Below are positions 54,301-64,000 of a DNA stretch of 64,000 nt, one piece after another. The notes under the pieces are model-generated. The model was not told the origin of the DNA, did no database searches, and saw nothing but the letters and a program-made list of their open reading frames with translations. A program made the position numbers and the translations under genes. Source of the stretch: Microbacterium testaceum. GTDB lineage: Bacteria; Actinomycetota; Actinomycetes; Actinomycetales; Microbacteriaceae. How positions within the stretch are numbered: the first letter of the stretch is position 1; the number at the start of each line of letters is the position of its first letter. The DNA lies in NCBI RefSeq assembly GCF_006539145.1, contig NZ_BJML01000009.1, positions 124,001 to 188,000 on the forward strand, written 5' to 3'.

Positions 54301-55308
54301 ATGCGCTCGGTCGCCGTCGTCATCCAGCCCGGGTTCGCCCCCTTCGAATTCGGTCTCGCCTGCGAGGCGTTCGGGTTGGACCGTAGCGACGACGGCATCC
54401 CGAACTTCGACTTCCGGATCGTCGCGCCCGACCCGGGCGTCGTGCCGTCGAACATCGGGTTCTCGATCAACGTCGAACGTGGTCTGGAGGCCGCCGCCGA
54501 CGTCGACATCCTCGTGCTCGCGCCGATCCCGCGCGAGCAATGGGGAGCCGTCGACCCGCGTGTGCTCGACGTCGTGCGCGCGGCGCACGCCCGGGGTGCC
54601 TGGCTGCTGAGCGTGTGCAGCGGGTCGTTCGTGATCGCGGCCTCCGGAGTCCTCAACGGCAAGCGCGGAACGACGCACTGGCGCTACGCCGACGTCATGG
54701 CGCGGATGTACCCCGAGATCGAGGTGGACCCCGACGTGCTCTACGTGCAGTCCGGGAACATCATCACCAGCGCCGGCACCGCGGCCGGGCTGGACGCCAG
54801 CCTTCACCTGTTGCGTCAGGAGCTGGGTTCCGAACTCGCCAACCGCATCGCTCGCCGCATGGTCGTCGCCCCCCAGCGCGACGGCGGTCAGGCGCAGTTC
54901 ATCGCCTCGCCGATCCCGATCGATTCCTCGCTCTCGCTCGCCCCGGTGACCGAGTGGATGCTGCAGAACCTGGATGCCGAGCTCTCGGTCGAACGACTCG
55001 CGGCGCGCGCCCACATGTCGCCGCGCACCTTCGCCCGCCGTTTCAAAGCGGACCTCGGCGCGACCCCTGCCGCGTGGCTCGCGCGGCAGCGCCTGCTCCA
55101 CGCCCAGCGGCTGCTCGAGGAGACCGACCTCGGCCTCGACCGGATCGCCGCGGAGTGCGGCTTCGGATCCGCGGCCGTGCTTCGGCAGAACTTCGCCCGC
55201 ACGATGGGGCTGACCCCCACGGCGTACCGTGCGCGCTTCTCGTGCAGTGAGCCCGCGGCGTCCGGGGCCGATCTTGCCGCGCGAGACGCGGAGCCGATCC
55301 CGGCCTGA
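54301..55308 (+). CDS. GlxA-type AraC family regulator
   Basis: The 335-residue regulator has an N-terminal DJ-1/PfpI-like amidase domain (residues 1-175, with VVIQPGFAPFEFGLACEAF and LLSVCSGSFVIAASG). A C-terminal AraC double helix-turn-helix follows (about 215-315, with LSVERLAARAHMSPRTFARRFK and LDRIAAECGFGSAAVLRQNF). Proteins of this layout often respond to small amines or carboxylates; the ligand and targets are unknown here. CCGGAGG lies about 8 nt before the ATG. A weak ACCCCG/CGGGGT stem (55308-55324) follows the stop. Confidence 0.9.
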   Translation: MRSVAVVIQPGFAPFEFGLACEAFGLDRSDDGIPNFDFRIVAPDPGVVPSNIGFSINVERGLEAAADVDILVLAPIPREQWGAVDPRVLDVVRAAHARGAWLLSVCSGSFVIAASGVLNGKRGTTHWRYADVMARMYPEIEVDPDVLYVQSGNIITSAGTAAGLDASLHLLRQELGSELANRIARRMVVAPQRDGGQAQFIASPIPIDSSLSLAPVTEWMLQNLDAELSVERLAARAHMSPRTFARRFKADLGATPAAWLARQRLLHAQRLLEETDLGLDRIAAECGFGSAAVLRQNFARTMGLTPTAYRARFSCSEPAASGADLAARDAEPIPA

Positions 55309-55349
55309 CCCCGCCGTTCGGGGTTCCGGCCACCACGGGTTCCGTCCCG

Positions 55350-55560
55350 GTGGTCCGGCACCCGGCGCCCCGGCCCGGCGCCACGGCCGGGCACCCCGGC
55401 CCGGCCCCCCAACCCTATGGCCCGGCCCCGCGGCCCCACGGCCGGGCACCACGGCCCGGCACCACGGCCGGGCACCCCGGCCCGGCACCTCGGTCCTATG
55501 GCCCGGCACCTCGGCCCTATGGCCCTGCACCCCGGCCCCACGGCCCGGCATCCCCTGCCG
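55350..55560. repeat. Degenerate 21-bp-period tandem repeat tract
   Basis: About ten imperfect units built on GGCCCGGCACC plus a variable CTCGGCCCTAT or CCCGGCCCCAC block. The clearest period is 21 bp (CCTATGGCCC recurs at that interval). In one rightward frame it would read as repeated PAPRPYG heptads, but no convincing start, partner domain or termination context is seen. The surrounding 618-bp gap (55309-55926) otherwise holds only the clpB promoter and no gene I can support. Confidence 0.55.
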
Positions 55561-55843
55561 TCGTGCGGAGTTCCCGGCCGATGCGCTGCTCAGGCGGTCG
55601 TGGTCACGGCGTGTCGGGCCGGAGCTCCGCGTGACGGTCCGAACTGCCGTGCGCGGCGGGATGCGGGTCGCGCCCGACGCCGAGCCGCGGAGCGCGACCG
55701 TCGTACGGACAACGACGCCGACGCGCCGCGTCGACGCCGCACCCACCGGCGCGTCGCGGCACTGCTCCGCATGGCGGCCCGCCTCGACGTCGACCGGGTC
55801 GCCCCCCGTGCCGCGGCCCCTGATCGGGGCGACTCGACCCCCA

Positions 55844-55872
55844 TTGTCCCGCGCACTCCTCGCTGCTAAACT
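55844..55872 (+). promoter_or_regulatory. clpB promoter
   Basis: TTGTCC (55844-55849), 17-bp spacer, TAAACT (55867-55872). The HAIR operator starts at 55871, overlapping the -10 by two bases exactly as at dnaK. Confidence 0.65.
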
Positions 55873-55891
55873 TGAGCCAATTCCGCTCAAC
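55871..55891. promoter_or_regulatory. HAIR element (HspR operator) of clpB
   Basis: CTTGAGC, 7 nt, GCTCAAC, a near-consensus HspR site over the clpB transcription start. Confidence 0.88.
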
Positions 55892-55926
55892 TTTTTGCAG
55901 CGGCGAACAGACTTCCGGGAGAACAC

Positions 55927-58125
<2,199 letters not shown>

Positions 58126-58135
58126 TTCGGCGGAC

Positions 58136-58167
58136 GAGGGTGCCACGTCGGGTGCGTGGCATCCCTC
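58136..58167 (+). terminator. Stem-loop terminator of clpB
   Basis: GAGGGTGCCAC (58136-58146) pairs with GTGGCATCCCTC (58156-58167) with one bulged base, 10 nt after the stop. Confidence 0.65.
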
Positions 58168-58214
58168 CTCCGCGTTCGGCCCGCCGTTTCGTGGGCCCCG
58201 GCCGGCTCCGGTCA

Positions 58215-58283
58215 CGCATAAACGCTCTTTCCGCGCATAAACGCGAGGAGAGAGCGTTTATACGCGCGGATCGCGTTTATGCG
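58215..58283. repeat. Nested dyad of four 11-bp CGCATAAACGC motifs
   Basis: CGCATAAACGC occurs at 58215-58225 and 58234-58244. Its complement GCGTTTATGCG occurs at 58273-58283, and with one mismatch (GCGTTTATACG) at 58254-58264. The four are exactly symmetric about one centre near 58249. The element lies between the convergent clpB and nitroreductase genes. Confidence 0.7.
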
Positions 58284-58381
58284 TGGTCAAGACACGAGGA
58301 ACGCCGCCCGTCCCGCGGCTGTTGCGCAGCGTGGTGCGGGCGGACGGCGTGGGCGCGGCAGACGGGGCCGGATGCCGTGAC

Positions 58382-58966
58382 TCAGTCGTCGACGAGCAGC
58401 GACTCCTCGACCGAACGGCGCTCGCGCGGGGCGAGCTCGCGCTGACGCAGGCCCTCTTCGGCCGCGTCGACATCGCCCAGGGTGCCGACCGCGATGACGG
58501 TGACGGGGGTGAAGCGGGGGTCGATGTCGAACGCCGCGCGAAGGTCGTCGGCGACGAATCCGCCCATCTGGTGGGTCGCGAGGCCCCCGGCGTGGGCCTG
58601 GACCGTGAAGTGGGCGGCGGCCTGACCGCTGTCGTACATCGCCCAGGCGCGCGCTTCGCCGTCTTCGGTCTCGGTCTCGGCGAGAACGACGAGCAGAGCG
58701 CCGGCCGCGGGGGCCCAGGCCTGGTTGAAGCCCATCAGCGAGGCGACGACACGCTCGTGCGCGGCCGTACCCCGGCGCGCGACGATGAAGCGCCACGGCT
58801 GGAAGTTCATGCCCGAGGGAGCCCAACGGGCGGCCTCGAGAGCGGAGCGGAGGGCCGACTCGTCGATCGGCGTCTCGGGGTCGAAGACGCGGGTGCTCCA
58901 TCGCTCGGCGAGCACGTCGAGGATGGGGGCGTCGGTGGGGGCGGTGCGGTCGAGCGCGAGAGACAT
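58382..58966 (-). CDS. Nitroreductase family flavoprotein
   Basis: The 194-residue FMN-dependent reductase has RWSTRVFDPETPIDE near the N terminus, the FMN-phosphate block ARWAPSGMNFQPWRFIV, HFTVQAHAGGLATHQMGGF in the middle and PVTVIAVGTLG near the end. The order is that of small NfnB/RutE-like nitroreductases. It probably reduces nitro compounds, quinones or aldehydes with NAD(P)H; the substrate is not evident. CAGGAGT precedes the ATG at 58966, which is why a longer upstream frame is not used. Confidence 0.88.
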   Translation of the reverse strand: MSLALDRTAPTDAPILDVLAERWSTRVFDPETPIDESALRSALEAARWAPSGMNFQPWRFIVARRGTAAHERVVASLMGFNQAWAPAAGALLVVLAETETEDGEARAWAMYDSGQAAAHFTVQAHAGGLATHQMGGFVADDLRAAFDIDPRFTPVTVIAVGTLGDVDAAEEGLRQRELAPRERRSVEESLLVDD

Positions 58967-59125
58967 GGGTACTCCTGAGAACGGGGACTGATGCGGGACG
59001 CCGTTGACCCGCACCACTCAACGCCATCGATGGGCCGAGTGTTCCCGTATGAACTTATGCGTCTGTGATGAGACGCCGTCCCGCGTCACGCCGGGCCGCA
59101 GAACCGCCCCTTGTCGCAGCGTCGA

Positions 59126-60487
59126 TCACGCCTTCCACGACGCGGGGCCCGCGGTACCCGCCGGATACTCGTCGAGCGGCACCTCGTTCTTGCGCCACGC
59201 GTCGATGACCGGCTGCACGATGCGCCAGCACTGCTCGGCGGCATCACCGCGGACGGCGAGCATGGCGTCCCCATCGAGGATGCCGGAGAGCACCTCGCCG
59301 TAGGCCTTGAGCGCGCCTTCGCCGAGATGGGCGGAGAGGTTGACCCGCTCGAGATCGAGCGGGTCGTCGGCGCCGTTGATGTTCAGGCCCAGGCTGATCG
59401 TGTCGGGCCCGAGCGAGAACACCATCTCGGACGGCTCGTTCTCGCCGATGAACCCGTCGGGAAGGTGGCGCACGGGCTTGAAGGTCACGGTGACGGCCGG
59501 GTCTCCGACGCCGAGCGCCTTGCCCGAGCGCAGCAGGATCGGAACCCCCTGCCAACGGGCGGTGCGCACCTCGACGGTCATCTCGGCGAGCGTCTCGGTG
59601 CCGCGCGAGGCGTCGACGCCCGGCTCGTCGACGTACGACGAGAAGTGGCGATCGCCCACGTCGCCGGCGGTGTAGCGCGCGCGGCGCGAGTTCGCGACCG
59701 GGTCGTCGTCTTTCACGTGCGTTGCGCGGAGTACCGCTGAGGTCGCGTCGCGCAGATCGAGTTGATCGAGGGATGCCGGGGGCTCCATCGTGACGAAGGC
59801 CATGACCTGCAGCAGGTGGCTCTGGATCATGTCGACCAGGGCGCCGGCGGCGTCGTAGTACCCGGCACGCCCCTCCAGGCCCAGGGCCTCGGGGAAGTCG
59901 ATGCGAATCGAGGCGATGTCGTCGGCCGACCAGACGCTCTCGACGATGCGATTCGCGAAACGCGTGCCGAGCAGGTTCAGCACCGTCGACCGGCCGAGGA
60001 AGTGGTCGATGCGGAAGACCTGGTCTTCGGGCACGAGGGTCGCCAGCTGCGTATTGAGCGTGTGGGCGCTCGCCTCGTCGGTGCCGAACGGCTTCTCGAG
60101 GGCGAGGATCGTGTGCTCGGGGATGGTCACGTCGCTGAGCGCGAGACACGCTTTCTCGGTGACCGCCGGAGGCACCGCGAAGTACAGGGCCGGACGGCCC
60201 TCGGCGTCGTCGAGCAGCTTCTGCAGATCGGCCGCCTTCGTGATGTCGGCCTGCGAGTACGTCGTCTCGGAGACGGAGGCGAAGGCGTCGTCGGCATCCA
60301 TCGTGTGGAAGGCCTTTCGCACGACCTCGCGCCAATGCTCGTCGGTCCAATCCTCCATGCCCGCGCCGTGCAGGCGCACAGACCGGTTCGGCTCGCGCGA
60401 GAGCAACTGGCCGAGGGCCGGGAGGAGCAGTCGCGAGGTGAGGTCGCCCGAAGCGCCCAGGATGATCAGGGTGGTGTCCGCCGCCAT
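59126..60487 (-). CDS. zwf: Glucose-6-phosphate 1-dehydrogenase
   Basis: The 453-residue enzyme oxidises glucose 6-phosphate with NAD(P)+ to the lactone, opening the oxidative pentose phosphate pathway. The cofactor motif is ILGASGDLTSRLLLPAL (GASGDLT). EKPFGTDEASA and the active-site RIDHFLGRSTVLNLLGTRF are present, as is the C-terminal GDAAEQCWRIVQPV. It stands alone rather than in a tkt-tal-zwf-opcA operon, and its length is slightly below the usual 480-510, so a paralogue may exist elsewhere. TACGGT ends 6 nt before the ATG, suggesting a leaderless message. Confidence 0.94.
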   Translation of the reverse strand: MAADTTLIILGASGDLTSRLLLPALGQLLSREPNRSVRLHGAGMEDWTDEHWREVVRKAFHTMDADDAFASVSETTYSQADITKAADLQKLLDDAEGRPALYFAVPPAVTEKACLALSDVTIPEHTILALEKPFGTDEASAHTLNTQLATLVPEDQVFRIDHFLGRSTVLNLLGTRFANRIVESVWSADDIASIRIDFPEALGLEGRAGYYDAAGALVDMIQSHLLQVMAFVTMEPPASLDQLDLRDATSAVLRATHVKDDDPVANSRRARYTAGDVGDRHFSSYVDEPGVDASRGTETLAEMTVEVRTARWQGVPILLRSGKALGVGDPAVTVTFKPVRHLPDGFIGENEPSEMVFSLGPDTISLGLNINGADDPLDLERVNLSAHLGEGALKAYGEVLSGILDGDAMLAVRGDAAEQCWRIVQPVIDAWRKNEVPLDEYPAGTAGPASWKA

Positions 60488-60493
60488 GTGGCC

Positions 60494-60499
60494 ACCGTA
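60494..60499 (-). promoter_or_regulatory. Leaderless -10 element of zwf (TACGGT)
   Basis: On the minus strand TACGGT ends 6 nt before the ATG at 60487. Confidence 0.4.
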
Positions 60500-60600
60500 G
60501 CGCCCGCTTCCGACATCGCCGGGACGCTTGCAGCGGGCACGGGGGAGTCACTAGCGAGATCGATAGCCCCGATGTCGGCGGCACCTGCCACAATCCGAGG

Positions 60601-62382
60601 GTGACGACTCCGATCGAGGACTACGCGGTCCTCAGCAACTGCCGATCCGCCGCCCTCGTCTCCTCCGCGGGGAGCGTCGACTGGTTGTGCCTGCCGCGGT
60701 ACGACAGCGGGTCGATGTTCGGCGCTCTGCTCGGCGACGAGTCGCACGGCGCGTGGTCGCTGCGCCCGGCCGACCCCGAGGCGCGCGCGATCCGGCGCTA
60801 CGACGGAGACACCTTCGTGCTGGTCACGCGGTGGGAGACCTCGACCGGCATCGCCGACGTCTACGACGCCATGCCCGTCGACGAGGGCGTCGAGGCCCTC
60901 ATCCGCCGTGTGGTCGGGGTCTCAGGCGCTGTCGATTTCGTCAGTGAGGTGCGTCTGCGGTTCGACTACGCCCGAGCGGTGCCATGGGTGCAGCAGATCG
61001 GTCATGGTGACGAGCACGTCATCCTCGCCGCGGCCGGCCCCGATGCCGTGACGATCCGCGGGCCGCGTCTCATCGCCGTCGACACCGCCCACCGTGCGCG
61101 GTGGACGACGCAAGCGGGCCGGAGCGTCGACTCGGTCCTGGCCTGGGGACCGTCCTGGCAGGACCCGCCGGCCGCGTTCGATGTCGAGGCGGCGCTCGAA
61201 CGCACCCGCGAGTGGTGGGCCGCGTGGGCGGACCGCGTGCAGTCCGCGGGAACGCACGCGGCCCTCGTCACCCGCTCGCTCATGGTGCTGCGCGCTCTCA
61301 CGCACTCCGAGACGGGCGGCATCGTCGCGGCGGCGACCACCTCGCTCCCCGAGGCCTTCGGCGGATCCCGCAACTGGGACTACCGCTACGTCTGGCTCCG
61401 CGACGCCGCGCTCACCCTCAGCGCCTACATCGACCACGGCTACCTCGACGCCGCGCACCGCTGGCGCGACTGGCTTCTGCGCGCGATCGCCGGCGACCCT
61501 GCCGACGTGCAGATCATGTACGGCATCGCGGGGGAGCGCGACCTCCCCGAACGCGAGATCCCCAGCCTCCCCGGCTACGGCGGCGCGGCGCCGGTGCGCA
61601 TCGGCAACGGCGCGGTCGACCAGTACCAGGCCGATGTCATCGGCGAGGTGATGGTCGCTCTCGAAGCGGCGCGCACCGCGGGTGTCGAAGAGACGACCTT
61701 CTCGTGGTCGCTGCAGCGCGCACTCCTCGACCAGCTGGCGAGCGAGGTCGACCGCCCCGACCTCGGCATCTGGGAGATGCGCGGCGAACCCCACTTCTTC
61801 ACGCACTCGCGAGCGATGGTGTGGGCGGCTTTCGATCGCGGGATCCGGGCCGTCGAAGAGGGCGGGCGCGACGGCGACGTCTCCACGTGGCGCGCCCTTC
61901 GTGATCGCGTTCGGGCCGACATCGACGCCCGCGGCGTGCACGCGGGCGGGTGGTTCACCCAGCATTTCGACACCGACGAGGTCGATGCGTCCCTTCTCGT
62001 CCTGCCGCAGGTCGGTTTCTGCGCCTACGACGACCCGCGCATGCTCGCCACCGTCGCCCGTATGGAAGAGACGCTCATGCCCGACGGGTGGCTGTTGCGC
62101 TACCGCACGACGGGCGTCGACGGCCTGACCGGAGACGAACATCCCTTCCTCGCGTGCTCGTTCTGGCTCGTGGGGCAGTACGCCCACAGCGGTCGTCGCG
62201 ACGAGGCCGTCGCGCTCATGCAGCGTCTGACGGCCGTCGCCAACGACCTCGGTCTGCTGTCGGAGGAGTACGACCCCACCACCGGTCGTCAGGCGGGCAA
62301 CACCCCGCAGGCGCTCTCGCACCTCGCCCTGGTCGGCGCGGCCGACGCGCTCGACGCCACGGCGTCCCCCGCAGAGTCCTGA
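60601..62382 (+). CDS. Glycoside hydrolase family 15 protein (glucoamylase/trehalase-like)
   Basis: The 593-residue protein has the N-terminal beta-sandwich of bacterial GH15 (residues 1-210, starting IEDYAVLSNCRSAALVSSAGSVDWLCLPR). An (alpha/alpha)6 barrel follows, with GGSRNWDYRYVWLRDAALTLSA (catalytic-site block) and a second acidic block near the end, GLLSEEYDPTTGRQAGN, carrying the general base Glu. This set includes mycobacterial-type trehalases as well as glucoamylases. No signal peptide is seen, so it acts in the cytoplasm on maltodextrin or trehalose. The GTG start is leaderless-like (CACAAT 6 nt before). It diverges from zwf. Confidence 0.9.
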   Translation: MTTPIEDYAVLSNCRSAALVSSAGSVDWLCLPRYDSGSMFGALLGDESHGAWSLRPADPEARAIRRYDGDTFVLVTRWETSTGIADVYDAMPVDEGVEALIRRVVGVSGAVDFVSEVRLRFDYARAVPWVQQIGHGDEHVILAAAGPDAVTIRGPRLIAVDTAHRARWTTQAGRSVDSVLAWGPSWQDPPAAFDVEAALERTREWWAAWADRVQSAGTHAALVTRSLMVLRALTHSETGGIVAAATTSLPEAFGGSRNWDYRYVWLRDAALTLSAYIDHGYLDAAHRWRDWLLRAIAGDPADVQIMYGIAGERDLPEREIPSLPGYGGAAPVRIGNGAVDQYQADVIGEVMVALEAARTAGVEETTFSWSLQRALLDQLASEVDRPDLGIWEMRGEPHFFTHSRAMVWAAFDRGIRAVEEGGRDGDVSTWRALRDRVRADIDARGVHAGGWFTQHFDTDEVDASLLVLPQVGFCAYDDPRMLATVARMEETLMPDGWLLRYRTTGVDGLTGDEHPFLACSFWLVGQYAHSGRRDEAVALMQRLTAVANDLGLLSEEYDPTTGRQAGNTPQALSHLALVGAADALDATASPAES

Positions 62383-62409
62383 GTCCGCCTCGACGCACCG
62401 ACGCGGCCC

Positions 62410-62415
62410 TAGAGT
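62410..62415 (+). promoter_or_regulatory. Leaderless -10 element (TAGAGT)
   Basis: TAGAGT ends 6 nt before the ATG at 62422. Confidence 0.4.
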
Positions 62416-62421
62416 CGACGC

Positions 62422-63135
62422 ATGGACGACGACGTCGAGCTGCGCCGGCTGCGCGAACGCGTGTACGGGGCCGAGGGGGCGTCCGCGACGCCGGCGATGA
62501 TCGAGCGTCTCGCCGAACTCGAGGACCAGGCCCGTCGCTCCGACCGTCCGATGCCCGTCCTCGCCGCACCAGCGCCGCCTCCCGCCGCCGTCGCCCCGGT
62601 CCCCACCGTCGGAGAGCAGCCCCCTCCCGAGACTCCCCGTCTCCCGGATGCCACCCGCCTCACGCCCCGGCGCGCGCTGCGTATCGTGGCGGCCGTCGTC
62701 GGCGCTCTGGCCCTGCTCGGCATCGGCATCGCGATCGGCGCGAGCACGGCGCCGACGATGGCCGCGACCCCCGATCCCGCGGCGGCGGCCTACCCCGAGC
62801 TCACGTTCCCGCAGACCGTCGAGGACGTCATCTCGGCCGAGATCCTGCGCGACAGCGGCATCGACGCGGCGAGCACGCGGTACATCGCGACGGTCAGCGA
62901 CTTCCGCATCTACCTCGCCCAGCCCGACGACGGCGACGGACGCTGCATCGTGACGTTCACCTCCACCGACAACCGGCCCTGGTCGGCCGGCTGCGCGAGC
63001 GGAGCACAGGACGGGGCCGCGATCTTCGGCGTCGACGACACCCTCACCGTCGCGATCGGCGACCCGGATGATTCCGACGTCACCGGCATCCCGATCCGTC
63101 TGTCCCCGAGCGTCACCGCGTACGTGGCGCAGTAG
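62422..63135 (+). CDS. Single-pass membrane protein with extracytoplasmic domain, unknown function
   Basis: The 237-residue protein has a cytoplasmic N-terminal part (residues 1-40, DDDVELRRLRERVYG, with a short helix pair) and a Pro-rich linker. One membrane helix lies at about 90-110 (IVAAVVGALALLGIGIAIG). A 120-residue external domain follows with TRYIATVSDFRIYLAQP, a Cys at about 175 and another about 20 residues on (GRCIVTF and SAGCASG) that could form a disulfide. I recognise no family. It lies 39 nt after the GH15 gene but has its own TAGAGT -10 box 6 nt before the ATG. It is convergent with the last gene. Confidence 0.6.
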   Translation: MDDDVELRRLRERVYGAEGASATPAMIERLAELEDQARRSDRPMPVLAAPAPPPAAVAPVPTVGEQPPPETPRLPDATRLTPRRALRIVAAVVGALALLGIGIAIGASTAPTMAATPDPAAAAYPELTFPQTVEDVISAEILRDSGIDAASTRYIATVSDFRIYLAQPDDGDGRCIVTFTSTDNRPWSAGCASGAQDGAAIFGVDDTLTVAIGDPDDSDVTGIPIRLSPSVTAYVAQ

Positions 63136-63195
63136 CGGAGGCAAGCCGCCCCACCGACCTGCATCGTTCACAGGCCTCGACGGATGACGGATCGC

Positions 63196-64000
63196 TCAGC
63201 CCGTCGCGCGAAGGTCGGTTCCGGTGGCATCGAGGCGGAAGAACTGGTCGCGGTAGTCATCGCGCAGTCCGAACGACATCTCCGGCGCCTCGACGCTGCG
63301 GTTGAAGGTCGGGCTGTCCAGGTCGGTGTCGGTCGTGCGGCGGATGGACACCGTCGCCCCGTCTGCCGGTAGCCCGCTCTGGGCCGACGCCTTCTCGATG
63401 GCCGGCCAGATCCGCTCGAGCGCCACGTCTGACCACGAGAACTGCTCCTCCGCGACCTGGGGCTGGCCGCTGGCCGGGCCGTCGTGGCTGACGCGGCCCG
63501 CGCGATAGGTCCATTCGTCGGTCTCGATGGCCCCGACGCGGATCGGGGCGTTCACGATCACGGCATCCGGAATGACGGTGATCGATACCACCCGGTCGTG
63601 GCCGATCGCCTCCTCGAGCGACCTCTCGGCCGTGAGGAGCGCGTCGGGTCGGCGCATATCGACGCTCCACCGGCCCTCCGACCACGCGGCGAGGCTCAGG
63701 CCGGCCGCCTCTCGAAACGGCAGCACGACGGCGCCGGCCGCGAGGACCGCGACCAGAGCGAACACCAGCAGACGCAGGGGGCGTCCGCGGCGGCCGATGC
63801 CGATGAGGGGACCGCGGCGGCGCCCCTTGTCGACGCGTGTCCCCGGGGGGATCGGCCGCATCTCGACCTCGGAACGCGGGGGGACGACGAGGCTCTCGAT
63901 CTCGGCGGGCGAGAGCTCCCCGTCGGCGAAGGCGACCTCGGGGCCGCCGTCGAGCAGGATGACGACATCGCGCTCGACGCCGGACTGGTACGCCGGCAGC
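63196..64000 (-). CDS. Membrane-anchored protein, unknown function, N terminus beyond the window
   Basis: The reading frame stays open to the right edge. The bases beyond the ATG at 63861 also translate sensibly on the minus strand (YQSGVERDVVILLDGGPEV, then AFADGELSPAEIESLVV), so the gene is cut by the window. The visible 267 residues have a cytoplasmic part, a basic patch (RVDKGRRRG), one membrane helix (LRLLVFALVAVLAAGAVVLPF), then a long external domain with DRVVSITVIPDAVIVNAPIRVG and GATVSIRRTTDTDLDSP. No family recognised. Confidence 0.65.
   Translation of the reverse strand, partial: LPAYQSGVERDVVILLDGGPEVAFADGELSPAEIESLVVPPRSEVEMRPIPPGTRVDKGRRRGPLIGIGRRGRPLRLLVFALVAVLAAGAVVLPFREAAGLSLAAWSEGRWSVDMRRPDALLTAERSLEEAIGHDRVVSITVIPDAVIVNAPIRVGAIETDEWTYRAGRVSHDGPASGQPQVAEEQFSWSDVALERIWPAIEKASAQSGLPADGATVSIRRTTDTDLDSPTFNRSVEAPEMSFGLRDDYRDQFFRLDATGTDLRATG

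Noticed and set aside
55350..55560. CRISPR array or coding Pro-rich gene in the GC-rich repeats
   Set aside because: Units are contiguous and degenerate with no spacers and no cas genes. No start signal or stable domain supports a gene.

Overview
The window is a high-GC chromosomal segment from a Gram-positive actinobacterium, most likely of the family Microbacteriaceae and Microbacterium-like. This is an inference from the very GC-rich third codon positions, frequent GTG starts, ATGA-type translational coupling, many leaderless promoters, HspR/HAIR heat-shock control, a DtxR/IdeR-type iron box and an MbtH-dependent siderophore NRPS. I see no insertion sequence, phage gene or CRISPR array.

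Layout. Positions 1-8700 hold small housekeeping and hypothetical genes: a SnoaL-like protein, a BLUF blue-light sensor with a small partner, an SGNH lipoprotein, a YdeI-family protein, an SDR oxidoreductase, small membrane proteins, tRNA-Gly(CCC) and dcd. They end in two divergent winged-helix regulators that share a two-operator control region. Positions 8775-12022 hold a UMF1-type MFS transporter and a DEAD-box RNA helicase. After a REP-like duplicated intergenic element comes the heat-shock operon dnaK-grpE-dnaJ-hspR (12531-16551). clpB at 55927-58125 carries the same HspR operator, placed the same way over its -10 box. Positions 17337-23377 form a translationally coupled histidine-utilisation operon: iclR-type regulator, hutU, an M20 amidohydrolase in the HutG position, hutF and hutI. 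There is no hutH in the window.

The centrepiece is a hydroxamate siderophore cluster at 23340-46981, transcribed divergently from one iron-box region near 33041. Leftward it encodes a hydroxyornithine formyltransferase, a heterodimeric ABC exporter, a binding lipoprotein, two FecCD permeases (one fused to an RDD-like domain), an ATPase, MbtH and a phosphopantetheinyl transferase. Rightward it encodes an ornithine N5-hydroxylase and two NRPS proteins. The adenylation pockets read as N5-formyl-N5-hydroxyornithine (DINYWGGIGK), serine (DVWHVSLVDK) and an ornithine-like residue, so the product should be a coelichelin/foroxymithine-class peptide. The assembly line is unusual: it carries a catalytically dead epimerase-like domain between two condensation domains and a second truncated remnant at the first NRPS terminus.

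Positions 47141-51036 carry a second heterodimeric ABC exporter. Then follow two GT4 glycosyltransferases, a GlxA-type AraC regulator, a 21-bp-period repeat tract, clpB, a nested dyad element between convergent genes, a nitroreductase, zwf, a GH15 glucoamylase/trehalase-like enzyme and two membrane-anchored proteins of unknown function. The last of these runs off the right edge.
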